From assembly GCA_032988165.1 (NCBI GenBank), contig JANTQF010000101.1:46783-110782 (forward strand): 64,000 bases of DNA, written 5' to 3'. This DNA is from Emmonsiellopsis sp. PD_33 (taxonomy: Eukaryota; Ascomycota; Eurotiomycetes; Onygenales; Ajellomycetaceae). A program made the translations under genes and the position numbers. Below are positions 1 through 11,251 of this stretch, in pieces. Every line of letters starts with the position of its first letter. Within the stretch, counting starts at the first letter, position 1. The notes beneath the pieces were generated by a model. The model had not been told where the DNA came from, ran no database searches, and saw only the letters and a program-made list of their open reading frames with translations.

Positions 1-1565
1 ACGGACGGTGGTGGGAGGGACGCCAATGGCGGAGTCATCGATATGCGCTCAATTGTCGCGCACAGATCGGACAGCTATAGACTCTGCAAGCAGACCAGTT
101 AGTCAGTATGAAGCAGGGCGACATGTATGTATATCTAGACGATGAAACTGCAGATGGGATGTCCGCGACGGGTCTGCATAGGAATTCCGCAGCCCTTGAG
201 GCTCGCAGTGGCCACCACAGCAGCCATTGACTCGCCGGCCAACAGACCCATCCAGCAGAGCGTAGACAGCAGCAGCCATATCTTAGACGGGACTGTCCAC
301 CCGCAAGGCCGCTGGGCAGATGAAGCCACCGGCGCAAATCCGCTGCTCGACGGGTTTGCCGGTCTCACAGCCGGACGCGTCCCCATCACGGCCGCAGAGC
401 AGCGTAGCCATCGTAGACCAGGGCAAAGCAGCAGCAGAGACCGCGCCATGCCCACCCGGCCGGTTGTAGAGAGCCCGCAGCGGACGACGGAGGCCGGGGA
501 CAGCGCTTGGGGCGAGGGGGGCAGCAAGCGAGGCGAGACGAGCCAAGTGAAGCTCTCGTCTATTTCTCTACCAAACGTACCTGAGCAAATAAGCGAGCTG
601 CAACAACTCGGCAATCCGGCGTGGCGCAACGGCGGTTCGTGAGCAGGCGATTGGCAGAGCGTGGCGGGCAGCGTCGCGGCGATTTTGCGTCTGGCAGAAC
701 AGTCCGCAGCCGGGATGGGGAGAAAACAGGTGGCGATGCGCCAAGCGGAGGTTGCGGGCTGCTGGCCACGACGGCGCGGGCGATGCGGTGGGTGCGGTGG
801 ATGCGCGGAGAGGTGTGCAGGGCGTGCGGAGAGGAGGTAAATATCCAGGCTGTTCGGGTTGTTTGCGGCCGGGTATTTAAATAAACGGTGTTGGATGCGG
901 CGTGGTGGTGGTTGGGTTCAACGGGGTTGGGAGGAAAAATTCTTCTACTCGGCCTGTCTATCTAAACACTGGAGAGAGCATACATTTGATGTCATTCAAC
1001 AACAATCCAGAGCACATGGCTTGTCTTTTACATAGAAGTCGCTTTACACCCGCAAGACGGATATCCTGGGCAAATGGAGTTGCAATAATTGCTTGCTAAT
1101 GGCCGGTTTATATACATGACTCTTCCTCCAAATACCAGATCCAGCCCGAACAAAAGCTGGCTCTGTTCTGTGCGTTCAGATGCGCCCGTTCAATCCACAT
1201 TGGGGTTGCTTGCTCATTTCTCTGGCGAAGCCCTCCATTCATAGCATGGGATGATATCGTTTCCCCCTCCGTAGCCCACAGGCGGCGTACCGTGAGCAAA
1301 GGCGTGGACGGCGCATGAATAGGTCTGCGCACCGCATCTGATTACTCCTCTGATAGTCCATCCCAGCTCTCGATAAGTGACCAAGTCTGGGGATGCTGGA
1401 CGTGATTTTGCTCGTGTCCGGGTTGCTCTTCAGCATCCTGAGTGCTGCCAACGGTTCGATGCCGGATAGTATAGCACAGATACCGTAAGGGGCGTTCAAA
1501 CGGGTTTAACCATAATGATATGGCCATAAGTCGATAAAACATAGAAAAATGCCCCATATGCCGAA
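1..1565. other. Gene-poor left edge, GC-rich from 1 to about 870
   Basis: No gene is defensible here. Bases 1-870 are GC-rich, so long reading frames stay open on both strands (for example about 135-629 and 283-546 on minus, 142-642 on plus). None has a recognisable domain, and the competing frames overlap. A TATA-like TATTTAAATA lies at about 873-882 and could serve a minus-strand gene starting near 546 or 629; such a gene would show leucine/alanine-rich and cysteine-containing stretches and could run off the left end. From about 900 to 1565 the DNA is ordinary and holds only short, unconvincing frames. It is probably the 3' flank of the gene that ends at 1566. Confidence 0.3.
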
Positions 1566-2566
1566 TCACCTCGCATGTTTCGGTTTGCGTTTCTTGAAAA
1601 CCACCGCGGGAACCGTTTCCTCAGCCATATCCTGAGGAGCTTCAGGAATGAGCTTTGACACACCCTCCCCGTCCTCCTCCCTCTTCACGCCCGCTGTAGG
1701 CTCATCCTCCTCCTTTTTGGCCGCAACCATATCTCCACCGTCCTCACCAAAACTGTCCCTCTCCCTCTTCACCTCCACTTCCCCCTCCCCCACCTCCTCC
1801 TTCTTAACCCCCTTCTCCCTCTTCTTCAACCCCCTCGTCATCTCCAACAACCTATCAAGATCCTCATCATCCCCACCATCCTTCCCGGGAAACTCCTTAA
1901 CCGTCGACCCCCACCCCCTCCTCACCACCATCTCCCCAGCCGCCTCCTCCTCTTCCTGGCCCTCAAACTTCCTCTTCCTCACCCCAATATTCAACCCCGC
2001 CGTCTCCACCCCATCATCCCCCTTAGGGACCTCCTCAACAACCTTCCAATCCCCCACCAACGCCATCTCCGCCCGAAACTCCTCAGGAATCGCAACCCCC
2101 ATCTCCACCAACTGCGCCATCTGCTTCTTGCGCTCCGCAGCGCTCACCGCGCGCGTCTCCGCATTCGCACCCGTAGCCGTAGCCGTCCCTATCGCTGTCC
2201 CCCGCTTCTTCCACGGCGGCGGAGCCCCCTGACCCGTCCCTGCTGTCGAACCTTCACCTGACGCCGCCGCCGACCCCGACGACGAGACAAGCCTGCTCAA
2301 CCTCTCCACCTCGCTCCTTGCGCGCTGATTCTCGCGCTCGTCACGCTCATGGCCGCGGTGGATGTCGCGGAGGAACCGCTTTAGCGCGCCCTGGTGCTTT
2401 CCTGTTGCTTCGTGCTGGGTGCGTTCGAAGGCGGTGTCGCGGACGTAGGTTTTGCAGTGCTTGCACCAGTATTTGGGCTGGAGGGGGGGGGAGTTAGTTA
2501 GGGAGTAAGGTGGATGGAGGGATGATGGGTAGGGTTACTTACAGTTGATTTCCAGTATTCGGCCAT
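1566..2566 (-). CDS. U1-type zinc-finger protein (WBP4/FNBP21-like, spliceosomal)
   Basis: Two exons, 2566-2543 and 2477-1566, with a 65-nt intron (GTAAGT donor), give 311 residues. The N-terminus MAEYWKSTPKYWC carries a U1/matrin-type zinc finger: C13-x2-C16, then H30-x5-H36 (TGKH), followed by the HQGALKRFLRDIH helix typical of U1-C and WW-domain-binding protein 4. Proteins of this family bind spliceosomal complexes. The rest is low complexity: a PPPWKKR patch, then long acidic and lysine-rich stretches with VKREE/VKKEE repeats, ending in a basic KKRKPKHAR that could act as a nuclear localisation signal. No WW domain is seen, so it may be only a distant WBP4 counterpart. The start is the first ATG in frame with the finger. 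It lies tail-ward of the MITE-like element and cofactor E, both upstream of its promoter. Confidence 0.85.
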
Positions 2567-3143
2567 GGTGGGGTTTGTCGCTTGGATATAGATATGGAAA
2601 ATGGGAGATCGGGGCGGAAGGCGTTGGTGATGGATGGCTGATTACGTAAGGCGGATGGGGGATTCTGGGGATGGTGAATGGAAATATTGTGTTTGTTCAT
2701 GACGAGTTTGAATAAGGGTTACAGTTAAAAGCGGTGTGGCAATGGGTCAAAGTGAGGGGAATATCATTATTCAGATATCATGATTCATTAGACGTAGCTC
2801 GTCTATAGTAGGCTATATCTCTAACCTCAATATCTAGATCTGATGGGTATCTCTCGTTGTATCCCCTCGTCCGTTTTTTCTTCACCAATTAGCGCCTTTT
2901 TTTCTGGGCTGTTCATAGGCCAAAAAGCTGTAATTTACTCCACTTTCAGTGGCTAGAGACCCCCTTCAGCAAATAAAAGGGCTTCTTTCAATACCACGCT
3001 AATTGGTGAAGAAAAAACGGACGAGGGGATAAAACCACCCTGCAAGTCTCAATATATGTCGGATCTCATGACTTTCCCCGTGAGGTGTCTTGCCAAATAA
3101 ACACCTTCCCCATATAGCCAGCCATGTCCAAAAACAACCCCCT
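2567..3143. other. Intergenic region between the U1-finger gene and cofactor E
   Basis: This is the 5' region of the U1-finger gene and the 3' flank of cofactor E. About 30 percent of it is the inverted-repeat element at 2862-3029, listed separately. No other gene or RNA is visible. Confidence 0.6.
2862..3029. mobile_element. MITE-like element with 32-bp perfect terminal inverted repeats and TA target duplication
   Basis: Bases 2862-2893 (starting TCCCCTCGTCCG) are the exact reverse complement of 2998-3029. Both ends are flanked by TA (2860-2861 and 3030-3031), so the perfect match extends to 34 bp including the TA. The interior is 104 bp, T/A-rich at its left end and without coding capacity. 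A TA duplication with short identical inverted repeats and no transposase is the signature of a non-autonomous Tc1/mariner/pogo-class (Fot1-like) element. The perfect repeat identity suggests recent insertion or selection on the hairpin. I saw no second copy in the window, so the family assignment rests on structure alone. Confidence 0.65.
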
Positions 3144-5104
3144 CTAAAACACCTCAACCCTCACTCTAACAGCCCTCACCTCCTCCGAAAACCAAAACCC
3201 CACCTCCCTCGTCGAATCCACCAGCTCCTCCTCCCGTCTAACAAGCTTCTTCCCATCCTCGTGCTTCAACGCCGAATTATCAACCGGCGAATCCCCACCA
3301 TCGCCCTCGTCACTACTATCCCACTCATCGTCTTCCGCCTTCGCTTCATCCACCGGATCCCACTCTTCCGTTTCCCAAATAAGCTTTAAGCGGAGCGGGG
3401 TTAGGGAGAAGTGGCGCGCCACGATGGCTTTGATGCGGTAGACGTCGAAGGATTTGGGGATGGACGTTTTGAATTCTGATTGCTGTGCACTCGCCGAATC
3501 ATTCCGGCTGGGTATGTAGAAATGGAACGTAACGAGGCGGGCCGCGAGAGATCGAGAATGGATACCGCTTCCCGCAACACCACCCTCCCCAGGGCGTTTT
3601 ATCTCAACTTCCCCGTATATCTCACATAGTTCTGCGTACCGCGGGTGAGAGGCGATGATGCGCTGTTCGGCGCTTTTGGGGGATGCGACTAGCTCCTTTC
3701 GGATTAGGGAGAGGTAGTACAGCTCTCCGTTATTGCGGTCTTGGTTTATGATTTTGCTGTAGTTTAGGCTTTGGAGTTGGGAGATGTGGGCGAGGGTGAG
3801 CATGTAGGCTTCGTCGACGGTCATGGGGTATTCGGGTAGATTTGTGATACGTGTAGAGGCGGGTGGTTGGTCGTATAGGGGGTTATCGGAGACTCGTAGG
3901 CTGGCGAGACCGGGGAATACTTTGGGAAGAGCGTCGATGAAGGACCAGGTGTTTATTTTGTTGAAGGATATGTCGAGAGATCTGAGGTTGGGAGGAAATA
4001 TGAGGCTGTTGATTTCTTTCTCGTCTGCGGACGTCGGGAGAATTTTGCTAATGTTATTGCCACGGAGTGATAGCCGTTCGAGGTTGGATAGGGAGCGTAA
4101 TTCTCGTATGCTATGGAGGGACTCAAATCCATTGTATTCGAGCCTTAATTCCTTGACTGTATTTGATATTGGACATGGAATTGACAAAAACTCGTTGCCG
4201 GAGAGGGATAAGGTGGTCAAAGAAGGGAAGAGATGCGACAGGGTGGCAGCCTAGATATAGTATTAGCGAATCTCCATGCATCGGGGAATTGAAACTCACA
4301 TCCTTCCAATCCATAAGTGTCTCGTCCAGTGTTAATTCTGATATGCCACTAAACGTCACGCTCTCATCGATTTCACCAAATCGATTTCCGCTGCAAGCCA
4401 AATTAGCGAATGAATAGTACACTGAGCGGATCTATGCATACTTCAACTTCAGAATCCTTATATACTTAAGCTGCCCGCAAATGTCCGCCACCTCCCGCCA
4501 ACTCCGTAGAAGATTCCGGCTAAGATCTAGCTCGACAATCTTAGGGGATGTCCTTGCTATCTTTTCGAGCTCACGCTCATATTCTTCTCTACTAGCTTCT
4601 TCACTAGCTAGCACACCATGGACACGCATGCCATCCAACAGCACAATTCGCAGCTCCTGAAGCTCAGCCAGCTGCTTGCGGATCTTTTCAAAGCCGACTT
4701 CTTCAACGACTTTCCCGCTGATTTCAATGGGCGTGGTTGGAGATGCATTCCCCTGGCCAGCTGATATATGCTGAAGTTCCGAGACATACTTCCAGTTTGC
4801 GGCTTGGAGGAAGCTTAGCTGTTGATCGGCCTGTCTGGTTGGGCGTACAAAGGAGCCAGCTATTGGATGGTTGCTTTTGCCTGGGGGGGATAGGTTAGCT
4901 TCTAGGGGTAGTGGTAAGGGGAAGTAAACAGTATATACATTGAAAATACTTTACTCCCTGGTGCTCCCCGGAATGCTTGCCCCGGGTTAGATCATCCCAT
5001 TCTACACCTAGCCACTGTCCCTTGGTCCCTTGGACCTCTCCGATATAGCGAACGGTGCAAAGGGCGCCTTCGAAGGCCAGTCGAGATCCCACTGTGACGG
5101 CCAT
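3144..5104 (-). CDS. TBCE: Tubulin-folding cofactor E (TBCE; yeast Pac2)
   Basis: Four exons, 5104-4939, 4880-4442, 4390-4300 and 4250-3144, with introns of 58, 51 and 49 nt, encode 600 residues. The N-terminal CAP-Gly domain (about residues 5-75) is complete: GQWLGVEWDD, a GKHSG version of the GKNDG loop, GVKYFQC, and GSFVRP. Leucine-rich repeats follow (LDLSRNLLRSW, LSLSGNEFLSIP, LRLEYNGF, LSLRGNNI, LDISFNKI). The C-terminal ~80 residues have a ubiquitin-like fold pattern (YRIKAIVARHFSLTPLRLKLIWE). That order, CAP-Gly, LRR, ubiquitin-like, is diagnostic for cofactor E, the cytosolic chaperone that handles alpha-tubulin and helps release the alpha/beta heterodimer. It shares a promoter region of under 300 bp with SF3A2, transcribed the other way; a CACGTGAC box sits at 5292-5299. 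Human TBCE is about 530 residues; the fungal protein is longer through acidic insertions near the C-terminus. Confidence 0.93.
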
Positions 5105-5397
5105 GGCGCGTCTATTGAGAGATCAGTGGCAGGATATAGTAACCCAGAATTACCAGAACATAATACCCATGCATATATCGTCTAAATTTTATAGCGTGGA
5201 GTTTACTCTTTGGGATCCCTCTTCTCCTTGCCGTAAAGTGGTGATGTCGTGCCTGATATTCAACGCCGCTTTTAAAGGTTCCAGAAGGAACCACGTGACT
5301 CGGAGCTCCCGGCCCGCCTTTCTGCCATCTCAAATATGCTCGTCTTCTCTCCATACTTCAACATAAACCCACATAGCATCTTCCAAACAGCCTGATC

Positions 5398-6169
5398 ATG
5401 GATTTCCAGGTATGTTAAGCCTCCCACTGACCTCCACATACCAAAGCACCACTGCTAACACCACATACAGAACCGCGCAGGCTCCAAATTCGGCGGCGGC
5501 GGCGTCGCATCCCATTCCGCCACCAACGCCGACAGACGCGAGCGCCTGCGCAAACTCGCGCTCGAAAACATCGATCTAGAAAAGGATCCCTACTTCTTCA
5601 AAAACCATGTGGGCAGCTTCGAATGCCGCCTCTGTCTGACCGTCCACCAAAACGACGGCTCCTACCTGGCCCACACCCAGGGTCGCAAGCATCAAACCAA
5701 CCTCGCTCGGCGTGCGGCGCGCGAACAAAAGGAGGGGAAGGGCCAAGATGGCTCGCTGCTACCCGCCGCAATGGGCGTGCAGGTTAAGCGGAATACGGTC
5801 AAGATTGGGCGTCCCGGATACAAGATTACGAAGACGAGAGATCCGTTGACGAGGCAGCATGGGTTGCTGTTTCAGTTGCAGTATCAGGAGATTACGCCGG
5901 GAGAGGTGCCGAGGGTGCGGTTTATGTCTGCCTTTGAGCAGAAGGTGGATGATCCTCCTGATAAGAACTTTCAGTACCTGCTTGTTGCGGCGGAGCCGTA
6001 TCAGACGTGCGGGTTTAAGTTGCAGGCGAGAGAGGTGGATCGGAGCGAGGGGAAGTTTTGGACGTGGTTCGATGAGGACAGCAAGGAGTTTTGGATCCAG
6101 GTTATGTTCAAGACGGAGAGGGAGGAGAGGTATAGTGGCGTGCCTGGGCTGGCGCCTATGAGGAGATGA
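5398..6169 (+). CDS. PRP11: Splicing factor 3A subunit 2 (SF3a66 / Prp11)
   Basis: Exon 1 is only four codons (5398-5409, M-D-F-Q). A 61-nt intron leads to exon 2 (5471-6169), for 236 residues. After the conserved N-terminal GSKFGGGGVAS and ERLRKLALENIDLEKDPY comes a matrin-type zinc finger, C56-x2-C59-x12-H72-x5-H78, then the SF3A2 core (KIGRPGYKITK, PRVRFMSAFEQK, FQYLLVAAEPYQTCGFK, FWTWFDEDSKEFWIQVMFK). The subunit is part of SF3a in the U2 snRNP and contacts the branch-site region. The metazoan proline-rich C-terminal tail is absent, as expected for a fungal protein. The tiny first exon is a typical feature of this gene in filamentous ascomycetes. Start and frame are secure because the intron joins exactly in frame. 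Confidence 0.95.
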
Positions 6170-6960
6170 TGGGAGATGGAGGGGTTGCTTCTTGCTGGGG
6201 ATTGGTTTATTTTGTCTTACTTTTGTTCTTTTATTTCGTGGAGTTTATATGGTGATATTGCGCGGCGTTTGGCTGGGGGAAATAAATTGGGTTGACAAGA
6301 GATATTGTGTTATTTGGAGTTGTGGTTCCTATGCATTTCGTCATATGCGGATGCTTTAACTGTATACTTAATGGAGATTTTACACTACAGGATTATTACT
6401 CTTGGGCTACTTTCATTGAGAGGTTGAAGCATAAAGTCGTGAGGCCTAGTTTCTTGTAGGGAACGCAAATGTAGTCCTCACAACCAAGCTACACTTCTAG
6501 CACGGGGCCGGGCAGGCCGGACAGGCCATACTCTACATATTTAACAGAGAAAGTGTTGGCAAAATGTTTTGGAAGCACGGCTTCTCAATTCCAGATCCGC
6601 TAAATCTCTTCTCGGAAGAGTGATGGCTTGATCATGGGTACCTAAGTAAGGCAGAAAACTGCTTATCAAAGCTCCCTCAGCGGCTAACTTGACATGTTGC
6701 GACAAGGCGCCGTGGAAGTACACATAGACCGGAAAGGACAGTATAAGTAAGTGGGAATAAAACATGCTCGTGAAGTAATTCAAGATAGTCCGGTCGTAAA
6801 TTGTGTGGGCATGTAACTCGCTATTTCTCTGCAGCGCTCTGCAGATGGGCCCAGATCAACAATGAAATGCAAAGAAACAACGCTCATTTAGAAAAATTCA
6901 GAATCAGAGATCCTTTGTATGCTCACTCAGTATCTCCAACAGAAAACAAGTACACCGAAT
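6170..6960. other. Convergent intergenic region PRP11 / COT1
   Basis: This is the space between two 3' ends. It is AT-richer than its neighbours and has only short frames (such as 6541-6783 minus) without recognisable content. I see nothing beyond the presumed 3' UTRs. Confidence 0.5.
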
Positions 6961-9091
6961 CTAGTTGGCCTGGAAGGCATTGAAGGCCTTGAATGTGTAT
7001 CCGATGAATGGCAGACTCATCTCAGCCTCCTGCTCTTCCGGCATGGCACGTGCCTGCGCGCGGAGTTGGGCCGAGTTATCCTCCTGAGGAATCTCGTCAA
7101 TCGGGAAGTAAGAGACATCCACGTTCGAGGTAAGTTTCGGCTCGAATGGCGCACGAATCTTGCGAAGCTGTTCCCAGACAACACCACGGAAGAATGGGTG
7201 GTTTTTAATTTGAGTAGCTCCCAGATGTGCTCCACCTTCTCGGCCAATACGACGGTCGGGATCGCAAAGGAAACTGCGAGTAATGTTGTTAGTTGTTTTC
7301 TCTCGAATGTTAAGGATTGGTGTTTAATAGGTTTGCATACCTTCGAATGAGGTCCTCCGAGTCCTTCGATAGAGTGAGTTCATCTGGGAAATAGAGACAT
7401 TCGCGCCAATTCACAATTTTACGGTAGGTGTCGGTAGGCTCCTCGGCACAGAAAGGTGGCCATCCAACCAGACATTCGAACATGATTGCACCGACGGACC
7501 ACCAATCGCAGAGATAAGTATACCCCTGGCCATTGAAGATTTCAGGGGCAATGTAGTCAGGAGTGCCAACGGTTGAATAAGCCATGGCCCTGCGAGACTT
7601 CCTCCAGGTGTTGAGCTGGCCACGGTTAGACACGGTCAAGTTGATGGCATCGGAGAAAAATCCGGAATTCCGGTTTTTATCTTTCGATGCAGAAGTGTTC
7701 TTCAGGAGGGCTTGATAGTATGAATTGTCGTGTTGTTTTTTGCCGCCGGTAGACAAACCGAAATCGGTGAGTTTGATGTGTCCACCGCGGTCTAGAAGGA
7801 TATTGTCCGGTTTAATATCACTAAGAGTCAAGTCAGCAAAATGTTCCATTTAGGAAAAGCAACCGGTGTATCACAACGAGTAAGATACACGATTAGCAAT
7901 AAGCGACTTACCGATGGAGGAACCCAAGTTTATGTACCGCCTCGATAGCCATGACAATTTCAGCCATGTAAAACCTTGTAATATCCTCCGAGAAAATTTC
8001 GTACTTGATGAGCATGGTCATCAGATCACCTCCCGGCAAGAACTCCATCAGCAAGTAGAGATAAGCCTTGTCCTGGAAGGATGCATGGAGTTTAACAAGC
8101 CATGGACTGTCTTTGGAATCAGCAAGGATATCACGTTCAGCTCGGACATGTGCAAGTTGGTCTTTCTTGAACATCTCCGTCTTGATCAACGACTTCAACG
8201 CGTATATCTTGCCGTCCGTCTTTCGTTGAACTAGCTTGACTTCTCCGAAGGCACCCTTGCCAATTACCTTGAGCGTCTGGAAGTTGGCTGGTGTTTCTCT
8301 GGTGCGAATGAAGCGGAGGAAATTAGACTCCTTTTTGGAGACCAGGTCCGCTTCGTGGCGTTTGCGGGACTCTGAGAGGGATGGATTGGCTAGGACCTTA
8401 TCAAGGTTTACGGCACTATATAGAAACTCCTGTTAGCCGATTGCTCCTCGAATTATTGCCGAAGGTTTTGCTTTGAGACATACCGAAGATTGCGGTCTCG
8501 GGCACGTTCGATGTTCTCGCGGAAGAAAACATTGACCAGCTCCTTGGCGGCACGACCGCGCTTGTGCACGTTCTCCGAATATTTCTCTGGGTTCCTGGCA
8601 AGTTCTTCTTCTTCACCAGCAGGCTTAGGACTGCGCGTCGGCATTGCTGGAACAGAGTGTCCTTGGTGTTGGCCCGTTGCCCCGGCAGTTCGAGGACGCT
8701 GACCAGGGGGAGGGTTACGGCCGAACATCCCAGCGCGAGGAGGAGCACCTAGGTCCTGGTTCGAGAACTGTTGAATAAGACCGTTGGTCCCATCGTTTGC
8801 CTGATACCCAACGCGGGATTGATATGCGGGCTGCGGGGCATTTGGATGGGCATATTGTTGACCCTGCTGTTGCGGGGGGTACGGGTTGGTCATGAAGTAG
8901 CCTTGCCCGTACGCATTGTGGGGGCTTTGGGAATCAACGTACTCCTGACCACCGGGATACATTGGCTGGGGGAAGGTCGAGGGGGTGGTTGGATAAGCTC
9001 GGTTGTTTGAAGCGGTGTAGGGGCGATCGTTGAACCCGAAGTTCAGATGAAGGCGGTTGTTGTTGTTGTTATTGTTGCCGTTGGGCTCCAT
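6961..9091 (-). CDS. COT1: NDR/LATS-family serine/threonine kinase COT1/CBK1
   Basis: Exons 9091-8484, 8415-7912, 7820-7341 and 7273-6961 (introns 68, 91 and 67 nt) encode 634 residues. A Q/N/P-rich N-terminus (starting MEPNG followed by an Asn run, then RLHLNFGF) precedes the Mob-binding region (about 160-245, FRENIERARDRNLRAVNLD). The kinase domain starts near 248: glycine loop G255-x-G257-AFG, HRDIKPDN with catalytic D372, and DFG at 390-392. The NDR-specific insert lies between DFG and the activation segment (RRAMAYSTVGTPDYIAPE). The AGC C-tail ends in a hydrophobic motif FIGYTF with the phosphorylatable Thr at about 624. This kinase of the RAM/MOR pathway acts with Mob2 to control polar hyphal growth and wall integrity. 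A 54-nt intron-like segment (9223-9170) in the 5' leader suggests a spliced 5' UTR; the ATG at 9091 is the first in-frame ATG. Confidence 0.95.
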
Positions 9092-9739
9092 CTTGACAGT
9101 AGAACCGGAGTTCAAAGAAAGCTGCTGTTTAAAAGGCAAACTGGAGACACGCCTTGCTTCGTTGTCAGTCTGAAACCAATGGAGGGGCGGCCTGCAACGG
9201 GACGGGAGTGTTGGTGGACTTACGGCAGGCTTAGAACTCCTAACTGGGCACACGCGAGCCAATTAGCACGCCAGACAGCGCCGTAAACCTGTTGAGCCCT
9301 TGAGTAGACAGCCAGCAGCACACAAGACACAAAGCGATATCAGACAAGAGAACGAGGCGTGGAGAAAGCTGGTGAAACTGGACGGGGAGGTTTCCAAGTT
9401 GACGCTCAGATCGCGCTAGGCCAAATCGGGACAGGGGCGATTTGGCGCCAACACGCGCTCTTAGCGCGGCCGCGGCTGCTTATGTCAGCGCCATCCAGGC
9501 ACCGCCACCCGATTGGTTCGATAAGCGGGATCACGGGATGCGCCTCACGTGACCGGAACAACATATCTCCGATGACAAGCTCCGAGCTTGAACTTTTCGA
9601 CCTCGAAAACATGAAGGACGGACTGCCCTGGGTGTACATCAAGGCGTTGAATTCGCCCATCCCGCCACACCTTGAATTATTCTCCATATACACACTTGTA
9701 TAGGGCAATTGCGCCTATTTTTGGTATTTTTTGACAGTC
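9092..9739. promoter_or_regulatory. Divergent promoter region COT1 / TIM54
   Basis: This 648-bp spacer drives COT1 to the left and TIM54 to the right. It holds a TCACGTGAC box at 9545-9553, the probable 5'-UTR intron of COT1 (9223-9170 on the minus strand; donor GTAAGT, acceptor TTTCAG) and a pyrimidine-rich tract just before the TIM54 start. No extra gene is seen. Confidence 0.5.
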
Positions 9740-11251
9740 ATGGCGGACCCAACTCCAGCCTCTACCGCCCCCGCTCCTCAAAATGCCGCCCCGAAACCTC
9801 CGCCTCCCCCCAAACCCCAGAATCCCGCTCTCCGCATGCTTGGTATGTTCATGTAAATTATTAGAGATTGTACTTTCCTCAACACTAACTTTATCTAAAC
9901 AGGTCTACCCAATATCAAATTCAAATTGCCGTCTCGAAACTGGCTCATATTCCTATCCATAACCGGCTCATTCGCTACCGCCCTGATCTATGACCGCCGG
10001 AAGAAAAGGCAGGCACAAGAAAAATGGTCCAATCTGGTCGCTCATATCGCCAAAGAACCTCTACGGACCAATGAAGCCAGAAGAAAACTCACTATATACC
10101 TCTCCGCCCCACCGGGTGACGGCCTCCGGAGTGCCCGTGAATACTTCAAAGAATATGTCAAGCCTGTCCTCGTGGCCGGAGCTATGGACTACGAGGTCCT
10201 AGAGGGTCGAAGGGAAGGCGATATCCGTGCAGCCATTGCAAGTAGGATCAGAAAGACACGGCGACAGGCCGGAGAGTCCGCGCCTATCGAGGAGGATGAA
10301 GCGGATAACTTTCTTAGACAAGTCAGACAGAATTTCGGAATTGAGGATGAGCCGGTTATTAAGGGTGAGATGGTCATTGGACGCCATACGTGGAAAGAAT
10401 ATATCCGCGGTGTCCACGAAGGATGGCTAGGGCCAGTCGACCCCCCAGCCCCCGCCATTGAACCTACCCCCGAAGTTCCAAAAGTGGATGAGACATCTGC
10501 ACCAACAACCACGGATGACGGCTCCCCCATAGCCCAAGAACACCCAGAGGAAAAGAAGGAACCCGAAAAGAAACCAGAAGAAAAGAAACCTACCAAACCA
10601 ACCACAGCATACATCTTCCCGTCCTCATACCCCTCGCAACCGCTCTCCCCAACAGCTCCCCAAGAAATCGACGTCTCCCCCATCGCCTTCCCCCACATCC
10701 TAGGATTCCTCAACACGCCAATTCGTATCTACCGCTTCCTCACCCAGCGCTACCTCGCAGACGCTATCGGAAGAGACATCGCCGCCATCGTCCTCGCTTC
10801 CTCCACCCGCCCATTCACCGAAGGCCAGAACAGGCCAGAGTCCGAATTCGCCCCCCCCAACACCACTGACAACACATCCCCGACATCATCAGAACCTCAA
10901 ACTCCCTCGCACCATTACGAACAGCAATTCCTCCTTGAACAGGAAGAGAAAGAATGGCATAAATCTGTGCGCAAGCAAAAGGAGGACCCAGAGATCAAAG
11001 AGCGCGAATGGCTGGATGATATCGTCTTAGACCCACGGATCGCGTCGCGGATGCGGAGATTCGATCTTCTACCCGAGGAGGAAGAGAGAGCGCAGCGCAT
11101 TGCGGAGGGCAAGGAGTGGGTGCGTGGTGAGGAGAAGCCTGAGCCCGTGCCTGTTTGGAAGTGGATGTGGAACACGTATGGGTTTGGAGAGGAGGAGGAT
11201 CCCAGGAGGAAGGTTATTATTGGGAATTTGGATGGGGAGGATGGAGAGTGA
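9740..11251 (+). CDS. TIM54: Mitochondrial inner-membrane translocase subunit TIM54
   Basis: Exon 1 (9740-9842) and exon 2 (9903-11251), separated by a 60-nt intron, encode 483 residues. A proline/alanine-rich start (MADPTPAS, then APKPPPPPKPQNPALRMLG) leads to a family-specific LPNIKFKLPSRNW and one membrane span (about residues 44-60, LIFLSITGSFATALIYD) followed by the basic stop-transfer DRRKKRQ. The intermembrane-space part contains the conserved LTIYLSAPPGDGL...REYFKEYVKPVL block. TIM54 is part of the TIM22 complex, which inserts carrier proteins into the inner membrane. The middle is rich in Pro/Glu/Lys (PEEKKEPEKKPEEKKP), a lineage-variable spacer. The two exons join in frame at G-L-P. 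Confidence 0.94.

Noticed and set aside
142..642. 166-residue plus-strand frame at the left edge as a gene
   Set aside because: High GC keeps several frames open on both strands at once. Composition is polar low-complexity, and nothing supports one frame over the others.
1648..2232. Plus-strand frame antisense to the U1-finger gene
   Set aside because: It is the complement of acidic/lysine-rich repeats and consists of Ser/Pro/Thr runs. The minus frame has the zinc finger and correct splicing.
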